Shown here piece after piece: positions 41,453 to 51,112 of a stretch of 64,000 nt of DNA. A program made the translations under genes and the position numbers. This stretch comes from Ottowia beijingensis (lineage in GTDB: Bacteria; Pseudomonadota; Gammaproteobacteria; Burkholderiales; Burkholderiaceae_C), in NCBI RefSeq assembly GCF_013423955.1, contig NZ_JACCKX010000001.1:1798001-1862000 (forward strand), read 5' to 3'. How positions within the stretch are numbered: position 1 is the stretch's first letter; the number at the start of each line of letters is the position of its first letter. A model generated the notes under the pieces. The model was not told where the DNA came from and did no database searches. It saw only the letters and a list, made by a program, of their open reading frames with translations.

Positions 41453-42417
41453 ATGTCTGTTGCATTGGCGACCATCACCCCTGCCGAAACCCCTGGCAAA
41501 CCCTGGGCAGCAACCTGCCCCCGAAGCAACCCATCGAGGCCTGGGCACGGGCTGCCGGCATGGACTGGCAGATCCGTGAAACCCCGGTGCGCTTTCTCAG
41601 CGAGCAGGCCGGCGCGCTCGGTGCCATCCAGACCTTCGACGAACAGAAGGTGCTCTACCGCAGCGACACCCAGCTGCCCCTGTCCGTGGTGAGCGCGCGC
41701 TACCAGGTGGTGCAACCCCGTGAAGTGCTGGAGTTCTACCGCGACCTGGTGGCCGTCTCCGGCTACGAGCTGGAAACCGCCGGCGTGCTCAAGGCCGGGC
41801 GCAGGTTCTGGGCCCTGGCCCGCACCGGGCAGGAGACCGTGCTGAAGGGGCGCGACCTGGTCCGCGGCTACCTGCTGCTGGCCAGCTCCTGCGATGGCAG
41901 CCTGGCCACTACCGCCACCCCGACCACCGTGCGCGTGGTGTGCCAGAACACCCTCGGCATCGCCCTGAACGGCGCCACCGGGGCCGTCAAGGTGCCGCAC
42001 TCGACCCGCTTCGACGCCCAGGCCGTCAAGCAACAGCTGGGTGTGGCCGTCTCCCAGTGGGACAGCTTCATGTACCGCATGAAGACCCTGGCCGAGCGCA
42101 AGGTCAAGCGCCACGAGGCGATGAACTACTTCCTCAAGGTGCTGTGCCATGCCGATGGCCCGGGCGATGGTCGCATGAAGCTCAGCAACGAGCGGGCCCT
42201 GAAGAAGGTGCAGGCCCTGTACGACGGCCGCGGGCGCGGTGCCGAAGTCGGCGCGTCCCAGGACACCGCCTGGGGCCTGCTGTGCGCCATCACCGAGTTC
42301 GTCGACCACGAACGGCGTGCCCGCAGCCCCGAGTACCGGCTCGACAGCGCCTGGTTCGGCCCCGGTGCCCAGCTCAAGCAGCGGGCGCTGGATCAGGCCC
42401 TGGCCATGGTGGCCTGA
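41453..42417 (+). CDS. DUF932 domain protein, frameshifted near start
   Basis: The body reads RETPVRFLSEQAGALGAIQT, VLYRSDTQLPLSVVSARYQV, RVVCQNTLGIALNG and HEAMNYFLKVL, which fits the DUF932 family of phages and plasmids; its function is unknown. The ATG at 41453 (MSVALATITPAETP) is followed by a one-base shift in ACCCCTGG at about 41499; a fifth C gives TPWQTLGSNLPPKQPIEAW. GAAGGAG lies before the ATG. Restored length is about 321 aa. It is regularly found beside recombination genes such as the next one. Confidence 0.8.
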
Positions 42418-42442
42418 GCCCATTGTTTCAACCTTGTCACAG

Positions 42443-42474
42443 GCCCCGGCATCGCAAGGCGCCGGGGCTTTCTT
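42443..42474 (+). terminator. Terminator-like hairpin after the DUF932 gene
   Basis: GCCCCGGC at 42443-42450 pairs with GCCGGGGC at 42461-42468, followed by TTTCTT. The weak T tract makes it a possible attenuator between DUF932 and yqaJ. Confidence 0.5.
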
Positions 42475-42493
42475 CCATCTGAAGGTGTGAATC

Positions 42494-43536
42494 ATGAATC
42501 CCTTGATCGAATCGACGCCGGCCTCCAGTCCGGCGCCCAAACCCCGACCGGCCCTGCGCCTGGTCAAGACCCAGCAACTCAGCCGTGAGGACTGGCTGCA
42601 GGTGCGCCAGCAGGGCATCGGCAGCTCGGACGCCGCCGCGGCCGTGGGCCTGAGCCCGTACAAGTCGCCCCTGCAGCTGTGGGCCGAGAAGACCGGGCAG
42701 GCGCGGTTTCCCGAGCCGGATCCCAAGGACGACCGCCACCCCATGTACTGGGGCACCTTGCTGGAACCCATCGTGGCCGCGCACTACACCCGGCGCACCG
42801 GTCGGCGCGTGCGCCGCATCAACGCGGTGCTGCAACACCCCGCCACCCCTGGATGCTGGCCAACGTGGACCGCGAGGTCATGGGGTCACCGGAGGTGCAG
42901 CTTCTGGAGTGCAAGACCGCCGGCATCCATGGCGCCCGACTGTGGAAGGACGGGGTACCGGAGTACGTGCAGTTGCAGGTCATGCACCAGCTGGCCGTCA
43001 CGGGCAAGGCGGCCTGTGACGTGGCGGTGCTGATCGGCGGGCAGGAGCTGCGCATTCACCGCATCGAGCGCGATGAGGCGGTGATCGAGCGGCTGATCGC
43101 GCTGGAGGCGGCGTTCTGGCAGCGGGTAGAGAGCCGGCAGGCGCCACCGGCGGACGGTTCGGACTCGGCCGAGGCCGCCTTGCGGGCGCTGTACCCGCAG
43201 GACGACGGGCAGACGCTGGACTTCACGCAGGACACGGAGATGGGCAGCACCTTCTCCGACCTGCAGGCCATCCGCCAGCGCATCCAGGCCTGCGCGCTGG
43301 AGGAAGCGCGGCTGCGCCAGCGCATCGAGGAACGCATGGGCGAGGCGTCCAAGGCGGTGTTCGAGACCGGCGAGGTGAGCTGGCGCCGGGCCAGGGACAG
43401 CGTGGTGCTGGACACCAGGCAGCTGCTGGCCGAGCAGCCGCAGCTGATGGAGAGCTATGGCAAGCGCAGGCCGGGCAGCCGGCGGTTTCTGATGACAGCT
43501 GCCGAATCAACCGAATCAACCGAACCAACTGAATGA
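42494..43536 (+). CDS. YqaJ-family recombination exonuclease, frameshifted
   Basis: This is a lambda-exonuclease-like enzyme for homologous recombination on mobile DNA. The YqaJ domain shows RQQGIGSSDAAAAVGLSPYK, MYWGTLLEPIVAAHYTRRTG, NVDREVMG and the catalytic ECKTAGIHGARLW. A helical C-terminal region follows. A break at about 42848 (CCACCCCTGGATG) is repaired by one C to give TPWMLANVDREV. Restored length is about 347 aa. The 3' end has three near-repeats of GAATCAACC coding ESTESTEPTE. Confidence 0.85.
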
Positions 43537-43549
43537 AGGAGAAACAGCC

Positions 43550-44535
43550 ATGTTGAAAGGATTGGCCATGACCCCGCCCGTGATCGGGCGGATTTCGATT
43601 GGGCGCGTGGTGGAGCGAAACGGCAAGCGCCTGCCGGAGAAGGACGATGAGTTCACCCTGACCAGCCAGGTGCAGGGTCTCGACGGTTGGGTGCGGCATC
43701 CGCTGGATGCGGCGCTGCGCCAGGACGGGGCCAAGCTGCGCAGCATTCCGGTGCGGCTGGTGTTCGGCGCGCCGGAGCTGAACCTGCGGGCGAGCTTCAC
43801 CTTGTTCGACCGGAGCACCGGCCGGCCCTGGTGCGTGGGCGATGGGGAGCGCTGCAAGCGGGTGACCGAGCAAGGCATCGAGAGTTTGCCGTGTCCGACG
43901 CCGGCGGCCTGCCCCTGGGGCAGGAGGGGCGCTGCAAGCCGTATGGGCGGCTGCATGTGCGGGTCATGGCGCCGGAAGTAGAAGCAGGTGCAGGAGCGGG
44001 CGCAGGAGAGGACGACGGGCTGGGAACCTTTGTGTTCCGAACCACGGGCTTCAACAGCATCCGCACGCTGGCAGCGCGCCTGGCCTACTTCAAGGCGGTG
44101 TCGGGCGGGATGCTGGCGTCCTTGCCGCTGACGCTGCGCCTGAGGGGCAAGTCGACGACGATGTCGCACCGCACGCCGATCTACTACGTGGATCTGACGA
44201 CACCTGCGGGCATGAGCCTGGAGCAGGCGATCGTGCAGGCCGGCGAGGAGGATGAACGGCGCAAGCAGCTGGGGTTTGACCAGTGGGCGCTGGATGAGGC
44301 CGCTCGTGAAGGCTATGCGGCCGGGGCGTTCGAGGAGTCGGAAGAAGAAGGGGCGGCCGTGGTGGAGGAGTTCTACCCGGACGCCGATGGGCAGGAGACC
44401 CAGGCCGATGAAGCCTCGAGGGCCACGTTGGAAGCCAAGCTGGAGCGCAGGCTGCGGCGGCAGGGGAGCGGGTCACAGGAGATCCATGAGGTGCGTGCAA
44501 GGCCCTCAGAGTCTGCTGCCAGGTCTCGGTTCTAG
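43550..44535 (+). CDS. Recombination directionality factor-like protein (often annotated hydrolase or metal-binding), frameshifted
   Basis: The protein begins MLKGLAMTPPVIGRISIGRV and continues LPEKDDEFTLTSQVQG, LRSIPVRLVFGAPELNLRAS, FVFRTTGFNSIRTLAARLAY and MSHRTPIYYVDLTTPAGMSL. I associate this family with DUF932 and YqaJ genes on integrative elements, where relatives carry the labels hydrolase/metal-binding or recombination directionality factor. One break at about 43916 (TGCCCCTGGGGC) is repaired by one C. Restored length is about 328 aa with an acidic C-terminus. It starts 13 bp after yqaJ. Confidence 0.65.
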
Positions 44536-44547
44536 GCTTGAAGGACT

Positions 44548-44581
44548 CCCGAGGGCTTTGGCGTTCTCGGGGTTCTTTTTT
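44548..44581 (+). terminator. Rho-independent terminator after the recombination module
   Basis: CCCGAG at 44548-44553 pairs with CTCGGG at 44566-44571, followed by GTTCTTTTTT. It sits just after the last gene of the plus-strand run. The rest of 44582-44860 holds no gene I can support. Confidence 0.7.
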
Positions 44582-44860
44582 GGTGTTTTGTGTGGGTGCG
44601 ACGGAGGAGCGCATCGTGTCCGATGAGCTACCAGCCATGTGCTTCTACATCCGCGGCAAGAACGCCGATAGCCGGCACGTGTGCTTCATATGCTTCCACT
44701 GGCGGTGCAGGACTAGCGGAAATGAAGTCCCGAGATTCAACGGCGTTGATGGCCGAGCTTCGACCGAAACTGTGCGACCAGAACAAAGCCGGCCTTCCCG
44801 GTTGATCGGCATCTGCCCAGAACAGCAAGGGGCGAGTTCGGCTCTGGGCTTGGGAGCACT

Positions 44861-45466
44861 CTAGTGCAGAGCAACTACGCCGTCGTCTACCAAGGGCAGA
44901 TAGTCCGACAGCTGAATGGTCCGGCTACCCCATCGGAACCGCACCTCTGTGATGGAGCCCGGCTTCGCCCCCAGCTGCTTCAAGAGAGCTCCAAGCGAGT
45001 CAAGACATCCCGCTCCCAGGGATCGCGCACCTTCGATACCAGCATGGGCGCAGTCATTGCTTTCCCTCGGTTTGTTTTTGCCTGCTTTCCTCTGAGGCGT
45101 CGGCGACAACTCCTTGCCCTGAGCAGCCTGCTGTGGTGCCGGCTGATGCGGCTCCTCCTCTATTTCGGGCTGCGCGCTGTGGCGAATGCAACCCACGTAG
45201 GAAAGCCGCTGCGTTGTGCAGTCCGGCCTTACGGCCATAAAGCATTCGCGGCCAAAGCCGCTCTTGGCTACAGCAATGTGATCAATCGCCGCAGTCGCGT
45301 CGTGAAGTGGATGGTGCTTGAGCAGGCTTTGTAGCTCCTGCCTGTCGACGTCGCTCACCGTCTCGCCCACCTTGTATCTGTGAAGCATTTCAGAAAAGTG
45401 CAGACGGGCTTTGTTCTGACTGGTGAAGGTCTTGTGGTCAAGTACCACTGGAATGGCAGCTGGCAT
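44861..45466 (-). CDS. DUF3223 (DCL-like) domain protein
   Basis: This 201-aa protein has an N-terminal domain, RLHFSEMLHRYKVGETVSD, LLKHHPLHDATAAIDHIAVA and FMAVRPDCTTQRLSYVGCI, that matches the DUF3223 family, related to the plant DCL protein of rRNA maturation. A basic, Pro/Gln-rich linker and a short C-terminal domain (SLGALLKQLGAKPGSITEVR) follow. The frame is intact. It is divergent from the relaxase across an AT-rich gap. The role on a mobile element is unknown. Confidence 0.72.
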   Translation of the reverse strand: MPAAIPVVLDHKTFTSQNKARLHFSEMLHRYKVGETVSDVDRQELQSLLKHHPLHDATAAIDHIAVAKSGFGRECFMAVRPDCTTQRLSYVGCIRHSAQPEIEEEPHQPAPQQAAQGKELSPTPQRKAGKNKPRESNDCAHAGIEGARSLGAGCLDSLGALLKQLGAKPGSITEVRFRWGSRTIQLSDYLPLVDDGVVALH

Positions 45467-45749
45467 GTCAAACTCCTTTTAAATATAACAATATGGAACC
45501 GAAAGGCAAAGACCTCTCATATGTATATAAAAGTATATTTTGAAATCAGTCTGCATTCCTGCCAATCAATACGAAGAAGATATATTCAATGAAATAATTA
45601 TTCATAACCAAATGCTATGGGAAATGGATTCATCGATAAGAGCTCAGATTCTTGTTCTACAGAGAGTAGAAATGGATGCGCACTTACCGTTTCTCATCAA
45701 TCCCCACTCAAAGTCCCTTAAAGAGGCCTTATTCATTTGGAGTACACGA
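45467..45749. other. AT-rich divergent intergenic region
   Basis: The stretch is clearly poorer in GC than the rest of the window (for example TTTTAAATATAACAATATGG near 45477 and TATGTATATAAAAGTATATT near 45519). It probably carries promoters for the DUF3223 gene and the relaxase, and could include the transfer origin. An open frame from 45540 runs into the relaxase, but its first 70 codons do not look like the family. Confidence 0.5.
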
Positions 45750-46426
45750 ATGGCGACATTTCACATGAGCATCAAGAGCGGAAAGCGGGGACAGGCCCTG
45801 CCACATTCAGACTACATTGCACGCATAGGAAGGTTTGGAAGAAAGCCGGGAGCCGATCACCTGGTGGCCCAGGAATCAGGGAATCTTCCCTTTTGGGCGC
45901 ACGGCTCACCAAGAACATTCTGGCGCACTGCAGACCGCTATGAGCGTCTCAACGGAGCAGCATATCGAGAAATAGAGCTTGCTCTACCCAGGGAGCTAAG
46001 CAACGAACAAAATATAGAGCTGGTAAAGAATTTGGTTCAGAGCGTCATCGGCGAAAAACCTACCAATGGGCTATTCATTCCCCATCAGCGGCCTTGGAGG
46101 GTGGACCGCAGCCTCATGTTCATTTGATGTTTTCTGACAGGGTAACCGACGGCATCGATAGGTTGCCAGAGGCTCACTTCAGGCGATACAACGCGCGCGA
46201 CCCAGGATTGGGCGGATGCAGAAAAACAAGTGGCGGCAAGGATCGTAACGCTCTCACCAAAGAGGTCAGTGCGTTGCGTGCAGAGTGTGCACGACTGATA
46301 AATTGTCACTTAGAGCAAAATGGTCACGAAAGTCGTGTAGATCACAGGTCTCACATTCAGCGCGGGATAGCTGATGCTCCAGAAGTACACCTCGGGCCCC
46401 GGCGTGTTCGTCTTCTAATCAAATAA
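45750..46426 (+). CDS. MobA/MobL family relaxase, frameshifted
   Basis: Relaxases of this family nick oriT and lead plasmid or element DNA into the recipient. The ATG at 45750 gives the family start MATFHMSIKSGKRGQALPHS followed by DYIARIGRFG. Further motifs are FWRTADRYERLNGAAYREIE, ALPRELSNEQNIELVKNLVQ, the His motif GGPQPHVHLMFSDRV and GCRKTSGGKDRNAL, with ESRVDHRSHIQRGI near the end. The frame shifts at about 46083 (CTATTCATTCCCC). Restored length is about 225 aa, short but usual for this subgroup. No coupling protein or type IV secretion genes are present, so the element needs a helper. Confidence 0.83.
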
Positions 46427-46440
46427 CGTCAAGACATCCC

Positions 46441-46470
46441 GCTACATCTGCTACGCGTAGCAGATGTAGC
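46441..46470. repeat. Perfect 30-bp palindrome between relaxase and DUF3987 gene
   Basis: GCTACATCTGCTACG at 46441-46455 is followed at once by its exact reverse complement, with no loop. A shorter palindrome, TATGACGTCATA, lies at 46480-46491. Both sit between the convergent relaxase and DUF3987 genes. There is no T tract, so it is not a standard terminator; a protein-binding or oriT-related site is possible. Confidence 0.8.
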
Positions 46471-46604
46471 CGGGTCGCTTATGACGTCATAGATTTCTTT
46501 GAAACACTACGGCAGGGCTCTTCCTAGAGCAATGTAACTGCTCAGAATCGTAATGCCCGAAAAACAACGAGGAGACAGCAGTGCATGCGCACTGGAAGGG
46601 TGCA

Positions 46605-48174
46605 CTACAGGAGGTCATATTTGGAGCTATCCATGAGGCCGAAAGCTCCTGTGTGCGCTTTAGCCTGAGGTTTCCTTCTGTTGATATTTGCTTCTCTATC
46701 GCTTATTTCCTTTACCACCTGCGGATCCAACCGAATAAAATCCCAATCACGCCTTAGGTAGCAGAGTTCCACGCCATTCGACAGAGAGTGAAAGCTTATG
46801 ATGTTATTCTCCCGGAGATTTTCCAGCGCGCGCTCCAGCCTCCCGTTGGATTTTGCGCGCATAAACACGGGACCATATTGCCTCAACTCACGAACAGTCC
46901 ACGTTGCCCTAGCCGGATAATTATCTCTCTTTTTCCTCAGCCACTTGGAAAGAGTATTTGCATCTTCATAATCCTCCACAAAAACCCCAAATGATCCAAA
47001 CAGCCGAAGATGCTCGCCCTTGAAATCTTCAACCCATGCTATCGCCTTTTGAGGATATCCTCTCCAATCTCGTCGCCGCTTGATTCAAGAAGATGAAACA
47101 AGCCAGCCAAACGAGTCACATGCTCACCCGATTTGGAAACCCAGTCCCTGATAGCCCCGTACTTTGCATCCACAAGAGATCCGCTTTCGCTCTTGTTCAC
47201 ATAGGAATCCAGCTCGTCTTGGGCAGATTCAGAAAAAACAACTTTCTCCGACTTCTTTCCCTTTGATTGTCGCGCGAGACTCTTCTGCCAATTCACGCAG
47301 TCTCGCTAGAAAGTTATCTAGACCATCCCTGTTACCCAATGCCACTCCGGAAGTGCGCGTACCTTGAGTGGATTCTGGATTGATGACTAGGCAGCGTGAC
47401 AAGAAACCCGAACTACGGGCCATCTCATCCTTGGATTGACAGAACTGCTTGAAAGCTTTGGATTGAACCATGACAGAAATCGTCAAGGATGTATCAATCG
47501 TCTCTATCAACGTCGTTCGACTTCTTTCCACACGCGCCATCTCCCCGCCCCACAGGAGACAGAGGGTTTCGAGATCCCTCATTGTTTGACCCGTCAGATG
47601 CCTAGCCCCTTCTGGAGAAAACACTCCCCAGCGGGCCATTGCTGCATACCTTCCAGCAATGCACGCGGACTGATGTCGTCATAGAACAGTCGGGGCTGCG
47701 CCGGCTTCACGGGCCGGCCTGCCAACACCCGCTCCAGCTGTCGCTGTAGCTCCTGGATAGATTCCGGCCTCCTCACCGCAGCCCGCCGAATCTCTGCTTT
47801 TAGGCCTTTGACTTGCTCGTTCCAAGCAATGACCTGAGCTGCATTCTGATGCTGAGCACCGTCGTGCTCTGCCATCCAACGGGCCTCCAACTCTTGGAGA
47901 TCTCTCCTGAAAATTGCATCGACCGTCGACTTGCGCTCGCCGGACTCAGCGACCACAAAATGAAGAGTCCCAGCGGTGTTCCAGGCAGGCCTGGACGCTG
48001 AACCCGAGCGATTGATTGCCCAGCGACAGCCAGTGCGCCCAGTGCAGCACACTCTACAAGGGGCCGCGGTGCACCAGTCGCCTTCACAACATCGTCTACG
48101 GCCCTTCCAAGGGTATCTGGATACCGATCAGGCTTCACTTGGTATCTGAATGATGGTTGCATGTTCCTGTTCAT
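46605..48174 (-). CDS. DUF3987 (YfjI-like) protein, multiply frameshifted
   Basis: Read in five collinear frame pieces, the protein starts MNRNMQPSFRYQVKPDRYPD and LVECAALGALAVAGQSIARV. It continues with LHFVVAESGERKSTVDAIFR (a Walker A-like GERKST), GVFSPEGARHLTGQTMRDLE, RVERSRTTLIETIDTSLTIS, SGEHVTRLAGLFHLLE and TWTVRELRQYG. This order fits DUF3987, a primase/helicase-like family common on integrative mobilisable elements. Restored length is about 522 aa. Breaks are near 48000, 47640, 47290 and 47040. It probably serves element replication, which is inferred. Confidence 0.75.
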
Positions 48175-48400
48175 TTAGGTGGCTCGGACCTTGGAAGCAC
48201 TCAGCCGGTTCAAGGAGGTCGATGCTCGATGGCATCATGAATTAGCTCGGTCGCAGCCATGGAGCCAAGGAGCCGCTGGATCACTATCCGTGGCGGGCCA
48301 AGTCGAAGAATGCCTCTTCGCCAGTGAACTATGTGCTGCGCCAGCCGAGAAAGGGCGCTTGACCGCTACCGAGGTCATCCTGCAGCGGCGCAACGTACAA

Positions 48401-48437
48401 TTGTCGGACAAGGCTTCCTTGTCCAATTTTTGTCCAA
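48401..48437. promoter_or_regulatory. Putative integrase arm-binding sites, right end
   Basis: TTGTCCAA occurs at 48419-48426 and 48430-48437, again 11 bp apart, and a palindromic form TTGTCGGACAA lies at 48401-48411. The set matches the left-end pair and lies 63 bp inside the attR core. The rest of 48175-48400 holds no recognisable gene. Confidence 0.6.
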
Positions 48438-48496
48438 CCCGCGTTGGGTCGATCCTTGAATTTTGGCTGTTTGAAATGGCGGCTTCCCTCTGGTGC

Positions 48497-48615
48497 AGGT
48501 CGCCCTGCTCACCATCTACGACATGTGCAAGGCGGCGGACCGTGGCATGGTGATGACCGGCGTGCGCTTGCTGGAGAAGCACGGCGGCAAGTCGGGCAGC
48601 TACGTGGCTGGGTGA
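48497..48615 (+). pseudogene. Displaced original 3' end of moaC
   Basis: The segment reads [20 protein letters not shown] and then [19 protein letters not shown] with a TGA stop at 48613-48615. It has no start and no 5' part, because the island entered upstream. The codon differences from the 3' end now used at 11302-11389 show that the island brought its own version. Confidence 0.9.
48500..48533 (+). other. attR core: 34-bp direct repeat
   Basis: Exact copy, in the same orientation, of 11268-11301. It marks the right boundary of the island. Past it the sequence is chromosomal: the displaced moaC end and then the O-antigen ligase gene. Confidence 0.85.
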
Positions 48616-48629
48616 CGCATTCGACCTCT

Positions 48630-48671
48630 GCGGGAGGCGATGCGCCCCATCGCGGGCAAGCCCGCTCCCAC
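48630..48671. repeat. Shortened REP-like unit
   Basis: CGGGAGGCGATGCGCCCCAT is followed by CGCGGGCAAGCCCGCTCCCA. It looks like the paired REP with most of its left unit deleted. It follows the displaced moaC end, supporting that this side is original chromosome. Confidence 0.75.
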
Positions 48672-48842
48672 AGAACGTTGCGCACCACAGGAAGCCTATA
48701 CTCCCCATGATGGCAGCCTGCAGCGCCCGTCCGTAGGGCGCTAGCACCGCATACTCCCCCAATAAATGCTTGACCTGTAGGGTCGGCCTTGGCCGCGATG
48801 CAGTGCCCGCCCTGCGCAAGTCCTGCTTGCGCCGACACTGGC

Positions 48843-50341
48843 TTACGGCGCACTCGCCCCTGCAACTGCTCTCGCGCGCCTTGCAGCACCTTGGCGTTGT
48901 CCTGCACCCACTGCGCGTGCTCCTTCGGGAACGCGGCGCGAAAGCGCGCCAGGTGCGCCAGCGCAATATCGTCGCGCCCCAGCAGCGTGGCGCTTTCGAT
49001 GACCTTGATGGCGACGCGCGGCTCGGGCGAGAAGTGCAGCGTGCGCAGCGCGGCAGGCAGCATCCACGCGGCGTTGTCGCGCACCGCCGGGCGCGTGGTC
49101 ACCTCGGCAAAGCGCACCGCGTCGGCGTACAGCCAGGACTTTTGCGCGTGGCCCATGGCATCGTCGCGGTACATCGCGGCGCGCTGCTCCAGCGGCAGGT
49201 AGATCTGGCTGATGCGGTGGTAATCCCAGCCCGCGTAGGCCACCGCCGCCAGCATCGCCGCGGCCACGGGGTAGCGCAGCGCGCGCAGCCCCGGCGCCGC
49301 ATCGCGCGCGCCATCGCGCGTGGCCCACAGCAGCCACGCGCAGACCACCGCCGCCATCTGGAACGGCCCGTACCACAACGGGTATTCCACCAGGCTGTGA
49401 ATGCCGATCACCGCCAGCACGCCCCAGGCCAGCTGGCGCGTGGGTGCTGCTCGGCCCACGGGCGTCCGCGCCAGACCAGCCAGGCCACCAGCCCGCACAC
49501 CGCCAGCGCCACCGGCACGCCCAATTCCACCGCCAGGTGCAGCGGCAGGTTGTGCGCGTTGTCCAGGATGTGGCAAAAGCGCGCGCCCTCGTACAGCGTG
49601 ATGTAGTGCGCGTAATCCAGCTCGCCCCAGCCCCAGCCCGTCCACGGCTTCAGGCCAATCAGGTGCAGCACGTTGCGCCACAGGATCAGGCGGCTGCCGC
49701 AGGTCGATTCGCCCGTGCGCAGGCGCTCCAGCATGTCGCGCCCTGCCACGCCATCGGCCCACTGCGCCAGTTGCGGCAAGGCCAGCGCCGCCAGCACATA
49801 CAGCGCCACCGCGCCCCCACCGCCAGCACCGCGCGCTGCCCGCGGCCGGCCCGCAGCGCCCAGCACGCCACCAGCATGCCGCACGACAACAGCGCCACCA
49901 GCCCCACGCGCGACGCCGTGGCCGCCAGCGCCGCCATCAGCAGCGCGCCCAGCGCCAGCGCCGCGCCCACCGGCACGCGCCCGGCCTGCACCCACCAGCG
50001 CAGCGCCAGCGCGCCGATCACCAGCAACGACGCCAGCTGGTTGGGCTGCCGCAGGTTGCCGAAGGCCTGCCCCGGCTGGGCGATGTTGACCCAGGGAACA
50101 GCGGCGCCTCCAGATCGAAATACTGCAGCAGCGCGATCAGCGCGCTGAGCACCGCCGCCGCCAGCCAGCCCGTGGCCGCCACCGTCGCGCCGCGCTCGGC
50201 ATCGCGCGGCCACAGCACCAGCAGCACCGCCGCCACGCCCGCCGCCACCAGATACGGCAGCGTGGTCGCCATGGGGCCGGCGGTGAACGGCCACAGCCAG
50301 GGCAGCGCCAGCAGCACGGCGCACAGGGGAATGATCGGCAT
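48843..50341 (-). CDS. O-antigen ligase/PglL-like membrane protein (full copy), frameshifted
   Basis: This is a polytopic Wzy_C/PglL-type enzyme of about 500 aa that would transfer lipid-linked glycans in the periplasm. It has the N-terminal PglL_A-like region (PLCAVLLALPWLWPFTAGPM, then AQPGQAFGNLRQPNQLASLL) and the Wzy_C core (GLKPWTGWGWGELDYAHYIT, DNAHNLPLHLAVELGVPVAL). The tail region reads IGIHSLVEYPLWYGPFQM. Breaks occur at about 50095, 49810 and 49450, and at about 48860 in GGGG, where one extra G gives LQGASAP and a stop at 48843. The ATG at 50341 starts MPIIPLCAV. Divergent from a Uma2 gene. Confidence 0.82.
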
Positions 50342-50496
50342 GGGGGCGGATTGTGCCCAACGCGGGGGCTGGGGCAGCGCTGCATTGAGGTTCGTCTTCA
50401 GCGCGGCAGGCCGGGCGCGGGCAGCCGCCGCGGCCTTGGGCAATCCGCCGTCGGCACCTACACTGTCAGGCCGCACCCTTTCCACCTGCCACAGCC

Positions 50497-51080
50497 ATGA
50501 ACGCCGTCACCCACCCCTTCGAGCGCATCAGCGTCGACGACTATCTGCTCGGCGAGCAGCAGACCGACATCAAGCACGAGTACCTGGACGGCCAGGTCGT
50601 CGCCATGGGTGGTGCGAGCGACCGGCACGGGCTGCTGACGGTGTCACTTGCCAGCTTGCTGCTGCCCCACGCACGCCGCAAGGGCTGCCAGCTCTTCGTG
50701 GCCGACATGAAGCTGCGCCTGGACCACGACGGTGCCAGCTACTTCTACTACCCCGACCTGCTGCTGAGCTGCGACCCCGCCGACCGCGAATCACCCCTGT
50801 ACCGGCGCACCCCTGCCTGCTCGTCGAAGTGCTGTCGCCCTCCACCGAACGCATCGACACGCGCGAAAAACTGCTCGCCTACCGCCTGCTGCCCAGCCTG
50901 CGCGAATACCTGCTGCTGCGCCAGGACACCCTGCACGCCGAGCTGTACCAGCGCGGCGGCGATGGCGGCTGGACGCACCAGCGGCTGACACAGCCGGACG
51001 ACGCCTTCAGCCTGCTCTGTCTGCAGGCCAGCGTCAGCCTGCGGGACATCTACGCCGATATCCCGGAGCTCATGGGTTGA
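50497..51080 (+). CDS. Uma2-family endonuclease-like protein, copy 1, frameshifted
   Basis: The Uma2 (DUF820) fold is of the PD-(D/E)xK type. Motifs: ISVDDYLLGE, DIKHEYLDGQVVAMGGASDR, SYFYYPDLLLSCDP (the D) and LLVEVLSPSTERIDTREKLL (the E-x pattern). One break at about 50812 (CGCACCCCTGCC) needs one C to give HPCLLVEV. Restored length is about 194 aa. Its role in bacteria is unknown. It is divergent from the O-antigen ligase, an arrangement repeated twice more in this region. Confidence 0.8.
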
Positions 51081-51112
51081 AATCGCGACCGAGCCTCGAG
51101 GCGTTCCAGTTT

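Noticed and set aside
44538-44864. Plus-strand 108-aa frame after the RDF-like gene
   Set aside because: It starts inside the terminator hairpin and has no recognisable domain.
48497-48615. Second functional moaC
   Set aside because: Only the last 39 codons are present and there is no start; it is the displaced 3' end at attR.
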